In this document: one piece after another, positions 32,427 through 44,805 of the stretch
Position numbering within the stretch: position 1 is the first letter of the stretch
Layout: every line of letters begins with the position of its first letter
Source: Campanula takesimana
Taxonomy: Eukaryota > Streptophyta > Magnoliopsida > Asterales > Campanulaceae
Direction of reading: 5' to 3'
DNA length: 64,000 bases
NCBI GenBank assembly: GCA_026119855.1
Contig: JAOWBW010000442.1
Location: forward strand, 966,559 to 1,030,558
Translations under genes and position numbers: made by a program
The notes under the pieces: model-generated
Seen by the model: only the letters and a program-made list of their open reading frames with translations
Databases searched by the model: none
Told to the model about the DNA's origin: nothing

Positions 32427-32976
32427 GACCCGGAACCGCTCCACTCAAAACCGCTGCACCCCTCCACCCAATGGCTCAGATCGATGCCACATATGCGAGC
32501 TCATCATCTGTGCGGCTATGATGATTTCAATTTTTTGTGGGTCCCACCGAGCTCGGCTACATCTCATCCGTTTGGTGGAGCTAAAATGAGGTGGCTCCAA
32601 TCGGAACCATTGGGTGGAGCTAACTAGGGAGGGGTTGCAGCTAGGGGTGCAATTTTTGATCTATATCCAATAACCCATCCATTAACCATTAATAAATAAT
32701 TTATTGGGTTATCCATTTGGAATCCATTAGAATTGGTTCATATGGATAAAGACCTATAACAACCATCAATGAATTTGGACCATATGGATTTTTAACCGGG
32801 TTTCCATGGATTTACCCAAAATCTCTAACTCACACTACTCATGATACTGTTATACTTTCTTCCTCCTTGTTTCCGCCGTCCACCCCCACAACCGCCATCT
32901 CAGCCACCAATACCCACACGATTCCATTTTGGGATTCAGAAAATAATAATAATAAAACAAAAACGGTGACAAAAAA

Positions 32977-33630
32977 CTGATCTCGTTAAATATTTAACGA
33001 AAATCAGTCAAATGTGATTTAAAAAGATAAATATTTAACAATTTTGTCAATGGAGTGAGGATATTTAATAAAAAGTTGAAACAGGAATGAGGACAGCTTG
33101 TACATTTGAAATTAAAAAAAACTGGTCTCGTTAAATATTTAACGAAAATCAGTCAAATATGTTTTAAAATGATAAATATTTAACAAATTTGTCAATGGAG
33201 TGAGGATATTTAATAAAAAGTAGAAACAGGAATGAGGACAGCTTGTACATTTGGAATTAAAAAAAACTGATCTCGTTAAATATTTAACGAAAATCAGTCA
33301 AATATGATTTAAAATGATAAATATTTATCAATGGAGTGAGGATATTTAATAAAAAGCTGAAACAGGAATGAGGACAGCTTGTACATTTGAAATTAAAAAA
33401 AAAAAAAAAAAAAAAACTGATCTCGTTAAATATTTAACGAAAATCAGTCAAATATGATTTAAAAAGATAAATATTTAACAATTTTGTCAATGGAGTGAGG
33501 ATATTTAATAAAAAGTTGAAACAGGAATGAGGACAACTTGTACATTTGAAATTAAAAAAAAAAAAAAAAAAAAAACTGATCTCGTTAAATATTTAACGAA
33601 AATCAGTCAAATATGATTTAAAAAGATAAT
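32977..33630. repeat. Five tandem units of about 145 bp with a perfect 18 bp palindrome
   Basis: Units begin at 32977, 33122, 33267, 33417 and 33576 (the last partial). Each has CTGATCTCG then the palindrome TCGTTAAATATTTAACGA, then GTCAATGGAGTGAGGATATT and GAATGAGGACAGCTTGTACA. Two units differ mainly in A-tract length. Confidence 0.9.
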
Positions 33631-33771
33631 GAGATAGTATCAAATCTCTAGAAACAAAACGTGAAACAGCTTAAATAGGACCAGGACTGAGCAACTACTT
33701 TCAAGTCTTTTAGCATTCTTGCGCTTAATCTCAAACTTACAATGGATTATCCGGGTATTATCCATTAACTA

Positions 33772-33860
33772 ACGGATAAAATTGGGTATTATCCATTAAT
33801 ACCCATTACCATTAATGGGTACTAATGGATAATACCCAATTTTATCCCTTAGTTAATGGA
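33772..33860. repeat. Long near-perfect palindrome
   Basis: GGATAAAATTGGGTATTATC and CATTAATACCCATTA are mirrored by TAATGGGTACTAATGGATAA and TACCCAATTTTATCC. It lies near the right end of the hAT-like element. Confidence 0.75.
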
Positions 33861-33935
33861 TAAATATGGGTTTTATCCAATGGTAACCAGGACACCCATT
33901 TTGCCACCCCTAGGTGCAGCGGTTCAAAATCCTTA

Positions 33936-34340
33936 ACCGATATCTATAGCCATGTCATTAATTTCTAACGTTGTTAATGTCAATGACTAAGATGGATGTC
34001 ATCATTTTCGTTGATAATCAACGGAATATAACCTTGTTAATGTCAATGACTAAGAAGGATGTCATCAATTTTATTAACGAAACATAACATCCTTAATGTC
34101 AACCATTAAAATAAAAGCCTTATTTGTGGTATAATGGTAAAAATAATAAAATAATAATAGTTTATTAGTAAAAGTGAAATACATTTGAAGTACGATATAC
34201 CATCAAACTGGAGTTGGCCTAAAATTTTATGAATATGCGCCTATCTTGTGATGAAGAAATTTATAACATTATTAAAATTACTAAATAAATGTTTTATAGG
34301 AATTATAATTTTTTATATAAATAATTTTTTCTAAACAATA
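33936..34340. other. Intergenic with a short duplicated phrase
   Basis: TTGTTAATGTCAATGACTAA and GATGTCATCA are repeated at about 33971 and 34035. No gene. Confidence 0.5.
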
Positions 34341-34635
34341 CTCCATTTGCATCAGTTTTAAAAGGTTCTTAGTTTGACTCTCATGCTTATTAAAGAAGCA
34401 ACATAAAATAGGCCAAGAATAGTAAGAAATAGAGAACATAATTGTTCAATACCGGCATTCATAAACCAGTAAATAAAAGTAAGTTAGGTAAGTATTTTTC
34501 TTAAATATATAACTTTTATGAGTATAAAATTATTGAAAATAATTTATCAATTATAAAATAAAGTAAAATAAAACTTTTATTTGAAATAGATAAAAAATAA
34601 AAATAAAGTAAAAATATTAATTGAGAAGGAGGGAG
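34341..34635. mobile_element. Stowaway-like MITE, 295 bp
   Basis: Starts CTCCATTTGCATCAG, ends GAGAAGGAGGGAG, with TA on both sides. Ends are moderately worn. Confidence 0.65.
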
Positions 34636-34962
34636 TATAAGTTTTGAAAATAAAATAAAAATGTGATAAAGGGGGTAATAATTAGTAGACAGACCTCTAA
34701 AACCTGTTCGCCCGAAATTAATATTTAGAAAAGGAACAATTTTGACAAAATCTTAAAAATATGATAGCTAAATATCAAAGTAAAAAAAAAAAAAAAAAAA
34801 AAAAGATTGTTGGCCGACATGAGAAATGAAAATTTTGACAACTGGCTACTAGAGCTAAAAAAAAATAGATAACCGACTATTAAAATCATAAAGAACTCCG
34901 ACAACCAACTATCATAGCTATAAAAATATTTGATAGCCAACCATCAAAATGGAAAATCCGTG
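34636..34962. other. Intergenic with tandem phrases
   Basis: Phrases like GACAACTGGCTACTA and GACAACCAACTATCA alternate, after a 24-A tract near 34780. No gene. Confidence 0.45.
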
Positions 34963-34964
34963 AA

Positions 34965-35090
34965 AATCTCGAGAAAAACTTGTTTTACACAAAACAAGTT
35001 TTCATCCGTTAATGTGAAATAAAATCTCTATATGTATAACATGTTTTACACATCTCTTAGTGTAAAACAAGTTTTTTATAAGACTGATTC
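34965..35090. repeat. Short foldback repeat, copy C, reversed
   Basis: Reverse-oriented relative of 21046-21165 and 24015-24155: GAAAATCTCGAGAAAAACTT ... CTTAGTGTAAAACAAG. Confidence 0.6.
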
Positions 35091-35367
35091 GAAAAAACCT
35101 TATAATTCAAAACTCTTAACACTGATTTTCACCTCAAAATCAACAAAAATGAACACAAAATTCTCTCAAACACAAACGCCCGTGACATATATTTTTTTAG
35201 TAATAACATAATATAAAAACTTGTAAAAGATTCCTGGTGGAGGGGAAGTAGGGTAGTTTCGAATTTTATTTATTTATAATATAAAAGAGGGGCTTTAAAG
35301 AAAAATATATTCTCATAACATTGATGCAATAAGAAAAAATTAAATAGCTCACATTGTTTAAATCAAG

Positions 35368-35560
35368 GTTCTAGAAAGTTTAGGCGGTCGCTAGGCGCTG
35401 CAGCTGGGTCTATCACTTAGGTGGGGCTTAAACGAGAATTAGGCGGGAAATTCAGAAATAATTATAATATCATAGGCGAGGTCAAAGTGTTTCATGAACG
35501 CCTAGCACTTAAGCGGGGTTTAAGCGGCCCAGACAGACAACTTTTAAAACAATCTTCCTA
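35368..35560. repeat. GC-rich dispersed repeat, copy 2, reversed
   Basis: Diverged reverse-complement match of 2126-2277, sharing GTTTCATGAACGCCTAGC. Confidence 0.55.
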
Positions 35561-36672
35561 TATATTAAAACAAGTCATTGAGAGGAACAGTAAATGCGCC
35601 AAAAAAATTTGGCCAAAATTTCAGTGGCAGTTTTGTTATTTCTTTCTAAAGTGGTGGCAAGGTAGAATGAGACCAAGATAAGGTTCCACTTTATTCATAC
35701 CCTATCATCTTCTCCCCCTCCTCATTTTTCTCTCATCTCTCTCTCTCTCTAAACACACACACACTTCTCTCTTTCTCCCCCAAATCTCTCTCTCTCCACA
35801 CATTCCCTGTTACCACCACCGATCACCGCCACCAACCAACACCGTCGATCAACCCACCAATCACCACCGTTGACGACCACCAGTAAGCACCGCCGACCAT
35901 TACCATTCACCATCGCCGGCCACATTCTTAGCATCAGCCACAACCATTATATTTCCCTTTCTGCAAAGTGTAACACACAAAAAAAACATCAACCTTCGAC
36001 CCACCACGAGAGTGAGATTTGGGTTCAACCCACATAAACACACGACAATACCCAGATCTGTTTCAAGAGACACATAAATAAAAATTTCAGATATGTTTCA
36101 ACAGATGCGCATGAACACACAAAATATTCCAGATTTGTGTTTGTAAACGCAGACACAAACCTAAAGCACTCACACACACATAATAAAGAGAGAGAGAAGT
36201 AACGCAGAGAGATACAAGGGATTGATGGAGTAAAGCAATAGGAGCGGTTTGGTGGCATGAGGAGGCGACGATATATGGCTGGAGGAGGCGGAGTAGGGGG
36301 AAGACGGCGAAGGCCTGACCTTGGTAGTCTCAGGCCGACTGGAGACGACGGGGTGGCGGTGAGATGGGGTGGCGGGTGAGAGTGAAACAATTTTCTCTTT
36401 CTCTAAGAACCGTACGGAGTAGGAGTATAATGTTTGAGTAGAGAGAGAAGTAGTGGTTTTGGGGTTGGTAACTGGAACAGTGAGGTAACCAAAGGTTAAT
36501 GATAATTGATAAATGCTGGAATGTGTGGCATCAGCCACAACCATTATATTTATTTTATTTTCTTTGAATGCAAGAGATCATTAACTAATTGTTGGTTTAA
36601 ATAATTGAAGTACTATGCTATTTGTACAGAAGTAATGATCCTTCCAAAAAAAATGTATCAGAATAATGTGTA
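35561..36672. other. GC-richer block bracketed by a 24 bp direct repeat
   Basis: GCATCAGCCACAACCATTAT plus ATTT occurs at about 35931 and 36528. Between and before them are CT/AC microsatellites and CACCACCG-rich DNA with minus-strand open frames of about 60-124 codons that look compositional. No protein family is recognised. It could be an unidentified insertion or an old gene fragment. Confidence 0.35.
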
Positions 36673-36960
36673 CTCCTTCCGGTCTCAAATATAAGCAAAA
36701 ATAACTAAAATCACACCTATTAAAAAGAAAGTAGTTAAGTTAGTTAATTGTCTTGATTTTATAATAAAAACATGTTAAAATTACTAATATATCCTCATAT
36801 TAAATGTGTAATAAATGTGCACTTGTATTTGAAAATGAATAATTAAATAGGGGCAATTTTGGTAAGAGAGTATTAAATGGTCTTGAAATCCCTTAGAGTT
36901 GCTTATATTTAGGTAAAAAAAAAACCCGCTTTTGTTGCTTATAATTGAGTCCGGAGGGAG
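36673..36960. mobile_element. Stowaway-like MITE, 288 bp (AAATATAAGCAAAA subfamily)
   Basis: Starts CTCCTTCCGGTCTCAAATAT, ends GAGTCCGGAGGGAG with TA flanks. A relative lies in the USP intron at 41627-41866. Confidence 0.8.
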
Positions 36961-37420
36961 TATAGTCTCTTCACCCCAAAATTCATGTCATTTTTTTGTT
37001 TTTGGCTTTTTTGAATAAAATTTTAAAATAAATAAAAATAATAGTAGAGGTTTATAAAAAAATCTGCTATTACTTTTAACTTTAAATTGTACTAATACTC
37101 TCCTACATACCAGAAAGCAAAAATCAAAGTGGTCATTTATTTTACTCATTTCGCCTTAAAATAATCTTCACATTTAACTATTTAAAATTTTCAAGAATAT
37201 GAACTTTTATTTCACTAGCATGTTTTGTTTATTCACTTTTAAGCCCAAATTATAAAAACAGGAAGAACTTTTTGAGACTATAAAAAATAACAAATGAAAT
37301 GAAAAGATCATTTTGGGATGGAGGGAGCAAAACGAAAAGAGTACCAAGCAAATTTGAAAAAATTTCGGATATTGATTTCAAGACCGGTATATACAATTGA
37401 AGGATACAAAAATATGATAT
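36961..37420. other. Intergenic, worn MITE-like sequence
   Basis: TTCACCCCAAAATTCATGTC near 36970 and TTTTGGGATGGAGGGAGC near 37311 may be the ends of one more decayed MITE. No gene. Confidence 0.4.
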
Positions 37421-37698
37421 ACACACTTTGTCTCAACTCACTTGATACCCAAGAGGTGTGCATAATAACTAAGGAAAAAAAATAAAATAAAGAAAATATG
37501 TGGTAGAAAATGAAGAGAGACAATGAGTGGGGTAAATAGTAGTGTTGGTTGAAGAAATTGAGTGGTGGAAAATAAAGAGAGAGAATGAGTGATGTGGTAG
37601 AGCGAATATAAAATTATAAAAAGTATGTTATTTTGAAAAGTGTCAAATAAGCTAGGACGTACTAAAATGGAAACAAATGTCAAGTGAGTTGGGACAAA
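37421..37698. mobile_element. Stowaway-like MITE, decayed ends
   Basis: Matches 13761-14041 through most of its length (GAGGTGTGCATAATAACTAA, GAAGAGAGACAATGAGTG). The terminal CTCCCTCC bases are mutated. Confidence 0.7.
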
Positions 37699-37819
37699 GC
37701 AACTAAAAACCTTCATATATGATAAAATAAAATAAAGTAAAAACCTTAATCTGAGACGGAAGGAGTACTATTTTAAGCATAACACAAACTAATCCTCAAT
37801 TTGTGATTATAAACTACTA

Positions 37820-38125
37820 CTCCCACCGTCTCAACACAAGTAGAACTAGAGGAGTTTTCATACTAATTAAGAAAAGTTAGTAGATGTATGGTAGAAAATG
37901 AAGAGAGAGAGAATGAGTGAGATAAATAGTAGTGTTAGTTGGATAAATTGAGTGGTGGAAAATAAAGAGAGAGAATGAGTGAGATAAATAGTAGTGTTTG
38001 TTGAATAAATTGAGTGGTAGAAAATGAAGAGAGAGAATAAATGGGGTTGAAATATTTCCATTTTGAGCAGTCTCACTTTTAGTGGGCCGAACCAAAAGGG
38101 AAAGAAGTCGCTGGGACGGATGGAG
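37820..38125. mobile_element. Stowaway-like MITE, about 306 bp
   Basis: Starts CTCCCACCGTCTCAACACA, ends GCTGGGACGGATGGAG, with TA flanks. The inner GAGAGAATGAGTGAGATAAA segment is tandemly repeated. Confidence 0.75.
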
Positions 38126-39240
38126 TATATGTTTAGTCAATAAACTTATTAGTACTACTTTGATATTGAATTTGTCATTAAATTTTCAAATTGTTAACAC
38201 TAACGAGAGCGAGTATTATTTTAGGACGTTATATAGAAAAAATGAATAGTTTTTGTTTTTTTATTATTTCTTTTAATATAGCGTATTAAAATTGATGGGG
38301 GAGGAAGTGAGTTTTTTTTTTTTTTTTTTTTGCAAATTCATTTTTAGAGAAAGAGGCTATATCGCCACTACATATTACACTCATCCACTATATATCATTA
38401 ATTTTAGGGGGTTTAATAATTATGTCGACCCAAACGTCCCTTTAAATTCTTACCCTCTTTTTATATATTGAAACCATTTTGAGCAAAGTATAAATGAAAA
38501 TATTGAAAGATAATTTTAAAATTATCAAGTTAAATGTGGGTAAGTTGGAAAACTAAAACAAAGTGTAGATAAAAAATATGAAAATGTAAATTATGATTTT
38601 TATTAAATACAATATGTGGAGAATTGAAATTTTGAGAACTAATTATAAATGACCAAGAGGAAAAAAGGCATGAATTGATGAACATGAAGTGATTGGCTGG
38701 GCACAGCTCGACGAAAAATTCACAAAATCATAATTTTTGATCAATAGACAAGCCTAAATCGACAAGAAACCGAAAAAATAATGAGGGGCCAAAAGTACCT
38801 GTTGGAAGCTCCCCCAGTTCGGGGGAATTTTGTGTTAACACAAAAATTTACTCACCATTAATTTTAAATTAAATTGGCAATAGTTTTTATGTGAAAATAA
38901 TTATTTTTAATTTGATTTTTTTTTCATTTGTTGGTCAAAGTTTATGATTATATTATTTTTGAGTAGATAAGACCATTTTTACGGAGTGGGGGAGTGAAAT
39001 TTTCGAAGACTGATTTCTTTTTGGTTAATTACTCCCTCTGTGGTGCTCATATTGGCCACACTTCTTGATCAACACAAGTTAACTTTGACCAATCATTAGT
39101 GTCAATTAAATCATCCTAATGATATTGTAAAAATTACTATTGATAAATTACTAAGTGATTTATCAATGACAATATTTAGAATTTTACTAAGTAATATTTT
39201 TTATATTTTCTATCTTTATGATTCAAATTAATAAGAAATC
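38126..39240. other. Intergenic / body of a Helitron of unknown left end
   Basis: AT-rich sequence with a 22-T tract near 38312. The Helitron-type terminus at 39276 implies that part of this stretch belongs to that element, but I could not fix the start. Confidence 0.4.
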
Positions 39241-39276
39241 ATATTGTCGCCGTGCATCGCACGGGGGTACTGCTAG
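39241..39276 (+). mobile_element. Helitron 3' terminus
   Basis: Hairpin CCGTGCATCGCACGG, then GGGTACTGCTAG followed by T. A GC stem about 10 bases before CTAG is the standard Helitron 3' end. Confidence 0.75.
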
Positions 39277-39499
39277 TGGTTTAAATAAGAGTTCAAAAGG
39301 TGGGGCTTTAGGGAAAATGAAAAAATATGTCTCGCAAAACATTTAACCCTGCCTGAAGGACAAACAAAACCGCTTTCTTTGGTGATTTAAGTGGGACCAA
39401 CCACCAGTCCGCAAAGTCAAAGAAAGTCTAGTCTCTTCTCTCTAGAATATAGAGACCGGAGTTTGAACTGAAAAGGAGAAGAAGATACAAACAACGGCG

Positions 39500-42078
39500 A
39501 TGGCGGGGAGAGCGGAGCCGGAGAAGACGAGGATTATGATCGCCGTGAACGAGTCGAATATCAAAGGTTATCCACATCCTTCAATCAGCAGCAATGGCGC
39601 TTTTCAATGGACTCTCGACAAGATCATTCGCAACAACACTACTGGTTTCAAGATCCTCTTTCTCCATGTCCAAGTTCCTGATGAAGACGGTCAATTCCTC
39701 TCCCTCTCTCTCGTTTTTGTTCTGATTCTATTAATTTTGATCCTGTCACTGAATTTTAGCTATCAATTTGGTGTTTATTCTTGACTACGAGACCGCGTTA
39801 CTGTCTTAGGGTTTATGAATTTGAAATTTCTCGATAATTGATTTTGATTCTGGTAAATTAGTGGTTGAAGCAAGATAATCTGCTAATTGTACTACCTTGA
39901 TTCAAGTAGATCATATTTTGAATCGAAGAATAATATTTCAAAAATGTGATTTAGAATGTGTGCACAACTTCTTGGATTCAAAATTCGTGCTATTACGCAC
40001 TACCCCTGTCTAGTTATGTTAATGAGAACTCAGTTATTGATGATCATGGAATCTGATATGTAGTATTGCTATGCTTATGTTACGTAATCTCAGCTCTAAA
40101 GGCATCTTTGCATCAAAAGCAGCATATAGATTCATAGTCTAGAAACTTCCATATATTAAATGTATGCAGGAGTTGTGTACCATTGACCATCTAGCTTGTC
40201 TTCAGTGAATTCATTTAAACGTTTCTCTTTGCTAATAATTTTAGACATTTGCTGTATACAACAGTCAATATCTTATGATTTTATCTGTTACTTGAGCTCA
40301 CAAGATTGTTTGATGAGTTACATTATTGATTGATTTCTGTTATGTTGGTTGAAGCTTAGTACTATATTTGAATTATGAAGATGCATGTCTGTCGAATTTT
40401 TGCGTAATGCATGCCACAGTCAATCTTAAACCAAACCTTAACAAAACAATAGATTATTACTCCTTTGTCCCAAAATGAATATCCAAAAAATTAAAAATAA
40501 ATTCAAACATGCTCATGATTGTGATTATTTTGATGCCTAGTCTTCTTTGCTTTGCTCTGATTGCTGAAGGGGATACTACGATATTCCACATTATGCAAGC
40601 TGGAAGGTGTTCAAGATGTTTTTTTTTTTTCTGATATTGTAAGCAAGATCAGGCAGTAGTCAGTGCCATTTTTGAATAAACTGTTAGAATCATATTGACT
40701 TTGATTATTTTTGAATAAACTTGTTTCAATTCCATTTTCTTGAAGAACTTATAATATCTGCTTTTGCTGAAATTGCACTAGGCAAGTCTTCTTGCTACAC
40801 GAGGTTATGATGGTCAATTCCTTGAGCCTATATCAAACGCAGTCATTTTCTCCAGTTATCTCCATTATCTTTTGTTACATATGTACTTGCGAATGTTTCT
40901 TTTGCTCTCTCATCAGCATGCAGAGAACATGCTTGTATTAGATATAAAAATAATGACACTGATGGTGTTACTATTGTGTTACTTCTAGGCTTTGATGACA
41001 TGGATAGTGTATATGCATCACCGGACGACTTCAAGAAGATGAAACGCCAGGACAAGAAAAGAGGACTTCATCTATTAGAATATTTTGTGAACAAATGTCA
41101 TGAGCTAGGGGTCTCTTTCTCTCTACCTCTATGTATCTTTGTGTCCCTCTCCCCCTATTTTACCAAATGACGAATAGAACCTGGATTTTTACATTGAATT
41201 TTTTGTAGATTGATTGTGAAGCATGGATTAAGAGGGGTGATGCCAAGGAAGTTATCTTGCATGAGGTTAAACGTGTTAGGCCAGATCTTCTGGTTGTTGG
41301 GAGCAGAGGTCTTGGTCCTTTCCAGAAGTAAGTTCATTATTTATTTATTTATGTGCTTCTTTTGTATTTGGCTTCACTTTTTGACAACGTAGCGTGTATG
41401 CACCCAGGATACCGATACCCCCTCAGGACTTTTAATCTGAGTGGACCACAAAAGTATATACTCCCTCCGTCCTATAATAAATTTCACATTTCTTTTTTGT
41501 CCGTCGTAGAATAAGTTTGCGTTTCTAAATAAGAAAGTAATCTTAGTTTGATCTTATTATGGTAATGAATAACGAAAAAGTAAAGCACAATTCTTAATAG
41601 GTTAACAAGTTAATTGCTGACACATACTCCGTATTATCCGGCCTTAAATATAAAGCAAAATAGTACTAATAAAATTCTTGGCCTTAAATATAAGGCAAAA
41701 CAAGCATAATCCAGTGTTGTTAAATACCTTTTTTCCAAAATTACCCATAAATGAGGATATTATAGTAATTGTAACTCGTTTTTGTTACAAAAATCAAGAC
41801 AATTAAACTACTTTCTCGATCTGTGTTAAAGTGGTTAATTTTGCTTATAAATAAGGCTGGAGGGAGTATAAAAATGTTAAATTACTGACAATCAAGCAAC
41901 TGGAGTAATAAACACTCCCAAGTCTCTCTAGTGCTAACAAATACTGTTTGTGTTACAATGTATTTGCAGGGTTTTTGTGGGAACTGTTAGTGAGTTTTGT
42001 GCGAAGCATGCCGAGTGCCCCGTTATCACAATCAAACGAAGTTCCGAAGAGTCTCCCCAGGATCCAGCGGATGACTAA
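39500..42078 (+). CDS. Universal stress protein (USP family), four exons
   Basis: Exons 39500-39689, 40989-41110, 41209-41327 and 41970-42078 splice with GT-AG borders to an uninterrupted 179-residue protein. The UspA fold covers about residues 10-167. It begins RIMIAVNES, and near the end has the ATP-binding pattern G-x2-G-x9-G-T at 135-149 (GSRGLG...VGT) after LLVVG; PVITIKR closes the fold. Plant USPs of this ATP-binding type are small soluble proteins that change with stress and hypoxia and probably act as nucleotide-dependent dimers. The intron positions and the IKGYPHPSIS and YASPDDF inserts fit the group I recall around Arabidopsis At3g58450. Intron 1 (1.3 kb) has a T tract near 40620; intron 3 holds MITE sequence. 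The 5' leader starts near 39440 and the 3' UTR extends to about 42250. All features look functional. Confidence 0.93.
41461..41866. mobile_element. MITE sequences in USP intron 3
   Basis: A one-ended element starts CTCCCTCCGTCCTATAATA at 41461. A complete one lies at 41627-41866 (CTCCGTATTATCCGGCC ... AAGGCTGGAGGGAG, TA flanks) and resembles 36673-36960. Splice sites of the intron are unaffected. Confidence 0.7.
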
Positions 42079-42249
42079 ATCTGTTGTTTTTTTCATGTAA
42101 AGAAGTCATTCTGTGAATAGACTTGCACATTGATAACTTCCTGACAATATAACTTGAGGAGCATGTTGGTATTGTGCAATTGTATTGTATACAAATTTGA
42201 TTTGAAAGAGAACAAGGGAGCTCTGTATAATACTCCTTTTTATGAATGA

Positions 42250-43330
42250 AAGTAATGAGTGTATTTTAAGTGAATCCATCTAAGGAGAATTCATCAAATG
42301 GTTTTCTCCTTGGGCAAACCAAGAGGACTATTGGGTCATCCATGCAACTAGCGGCTCAATTGTGCTAATTTTGGACTAACTCCAACTTGGCTCATGACCC
42401 GCGAATGGGTGGTTTAGTGCGCACTTTGCACTTCGCATCGGTAGCTGTGGAGCCTTAAACTTTTGACGAAATTCGGCTCGATGGTAGCTCCAGCTCGTGG
42501 TTCATGCGTGTGGGTTGGGGAGGTTCGGTCCAGTTCAATGGTGTTGGTTTGGGCCTAAGGCCCGCTTGGGCAGGTTGCGCTCGGAGCGGATTGGTGGCGG
42601 ATCGGCGTGGCCCATCTGCAATAGTCCTGCAAGAGCGGATCGGTTAGGGATTAGGGTTATGGGTCGCGATGGTTAGAAAGGGATCCGACCAACAGAACTC
42701 CTCCCTCCATCCAGAACCAGATCTAACGGCTGAGATCCATTGGGTGCTAACTGTGATTATTCACAATAGCCACCACAACTCTTCAATATCTATATAAGGC
42801 CCCTAGCAGATCGACATTCTAACAACAACACTCAATCATTTCACAGTTCACTCTCTCTTCACTCAGGATTAGAGAAGCACGTATTTAACTGAGTTAACGA
42901 ATTCGGTTAAATATTTAACTGAATTATGGAATTCAGTCAAAGAATTCGATGGAATTCTCACAGCATCTGTTAGAAGACAGAATCATCTTGTTGTATAAGT
43001 CTTTTTCTAAGTCTAGAAGTGTCAAACACAGTTATGTTCGCCGAAATCGTTAATTTGAAGTGCTTCTATTAACGATTGTAAAGTCGTTTCATCTTGAGAG
43101 AAGATTGCCACAGAACTATTAGCACCAGTGCGGGGCAATATCTTCTTGTGGAGATTGTGTCCAACACAAGACTCGACTTCTTTATTTGCTCGGTTTGATT
43201 TAATTTCTGCATTTCTAGTTTATCCTAATTTCCTGACCCGTTAAATTTATTCTGGTTCATTTACTATATTTGTCATTATCATTAAATTCAAGAAAGCCAC
43301 TGTTTTTTTGTTATAATTTTTCCCAACATA
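42250..43330 (+). repeat. LTR-like remnant or solo LTR
   Basis: Contains TATCTATATAAGGCCCC followed by a leader-like region (CTCTCTCTTCACTCAGG) and ends TTTTTCCCAACA near 43327, as retrotransposon LTRs do. I could not find the matching TG start or a target duplication. No coding sequence. Confidence 0.4.
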
Positions 43331-43389
43331 ATTAAATCAACCTAAAATACGCTCAAAATTCATTCGTAGTAATGACAAAAATATAGTAG

Positions 43390-44370
43390 GAAGGTCTGAA
43401 AGGAATAACCCGACGTGGGATATGGGCTCACAGCTCGGCCCAACTAGGCCCAAATGGAATGGGTCGGCCCTCGTGTTCTTTTGCTCTGCTCAATGGACCA
43501 TACCAACCGAGTTGTGAGTAGGGGGCCGTTCATGGGAACCAAGCAAGAGCCGAGTCGGGTTCCAACTAGCATCTAGCTCGGCCTAGAATGAAACCAGCTC
43601 GTCCTACCGAGCCAAACTAATACAAGTCACGATCACTCTAAAGGCGTCCTCGATATTCATCCCAATGATGTCTCAGCTCGCAGGTCGGACCTCGGCACAT
43701 GCTTCCTCGGTTTAACGAGCTGAGACTTAGAACAATATCCGCCTTCGAGTATGGGAATCATAGGCCTGGCCCAATCCTCTCCCAAGGCCCACTGACGGCT
43801 TCTAGAATTGTTGCCCTAGTACGGATGTGATGACTCATTCATTTGGACAGCTCCAAATCCCTAGATTCACGTAACAAAATCTAGGTGACGAGGCTACTAT
43901 TGACGGGTATAAATAAGCACCTCAGCCTCGTTATAAAAGGTTAAGTTCTCTCTCCCAGCTCTCTCTCTTTTTTCAGTTTTACTCTAAAAAAACAGACTAA
44001 CTTATTCTCACGCCGGAGGGCCTTCACCGGTGAAGCCCCGGCTAAGTTCACGTTTGTTCTTCTTTTTCAGGCTAACCGAGGCGTTCCAAATATCCAACCT
44101 TGGATCCGGCACATTGATCTCATTTCTTGCACTATCAATCATTTCTTGCACGACCAAGGTCATTCATTTACAAGGAATATGGTCCAATATAATTTATGCA
44201 AATTTGCACCATGTTCAAGTCTAGAACCTGAATTTACAATCCCTGTAATAAGAAATATCCATACTAACTTGAACTGGATCCGATCGATCCAACTCATGCA
44301 ACAACACAAAGACTGGACAAATCCCAACACCCGAGCCGAAATCACTTTGAAGATTTCATCATTTTAGATA
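43390..44370 (+). repeat. LTR-like remnant, Ty3/Gypsy type
   Basis: A TATA-like GGGTATAAATAAGC (43895), then CTCACGCCGGAGGGCCTTCA and CTTTTTCAGGCTAACCGAG, a layout like the R-U5 part of plant Gypsy LTRs. It is GC-richer than its neighbours. The frame at 44030-44367 is probably not a gene. Boundaries are uncertain. Confidence 0.4.
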
Positions 44371-44805
44371 AACACCCATCTGTTTTTGAGGCGATTCTTA
44401 TGGATGATCAGTTAAATGTAACAGTTTCTTAGTATCTTCATCTTCCTTTTCTACCCAAAAAAAAAAAAAAAAAAACACCCAACTTCTTGATTCATGCTAA
44501 GATCTCAGCACAACAGCCCTCCAACAATCCCACATCAAAGATTGCGAACATGAAATGTGTGTGTGCGTGTGTGTGTGTGTGCGTGCAGGGAGAATTTGTG
44601 TCGGAAATCACTGCTAAAAGGAGGATAGTAAATGCCTTTAGCTTCATATACTGCACTCAACAGCTATCCCAATTCTTACAAATCAACGTATTCCTACTTC
44701 CATATGAAATTCCCTAAAGAGAAACTAACAATATATCCATTTTCCATCAAAAAAACAGTTAGAATTTAACCACTAAGTCAACAAAAGAACTATCTCTGCT
44801 TATAC
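44371..44805. other. 3' flank of the PWWP gene with a GT microsatellite
   Basis: Intergenic or 3' UTR sequence on the minus strand. A (GT)n tract lies at about 44555-44585 and an A tract at 44459-44475. Confidence 0.5.

Larger units (their letters stand above)
32642..33912. mobile_element. hAT-like element, 1271 bp, inside the MITE
   Basis: Ends TAGGGGTGCAA and, in reverse complement, TAGGGGTGGCAA, typical of hAT elements. Flanks GTTGCAGC and GGTGCAGC are an 8 bp duplication with one mismatch. No transposase; most of the inside is tandem repeats. Confidence 0.75.
32427..33935. mobile_element. hAT-like MITE copy 3, split by a second transposon
   Basis: The left part 32427-32641 matches 16296-16517 over almost its full length. 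The right terminus (GTGCAGCGGTTCAAAATCC) resumes at 33914. The short repeat TTAAC flanks both outer ends. Confidence 0.75.

Noticed and set aside
36025..36544. Minus-strand proteins of 121 and 124 residues
   Set aside because: Ser/Pro/Thr-rich composition from CT and CACCACC DNA, overlapping each other in different frames, no family match.
44030..44367. Small genes in the LTR-like region
   Set aside because: Overlapping frames with no domain; the setting fits an LTR remnant.
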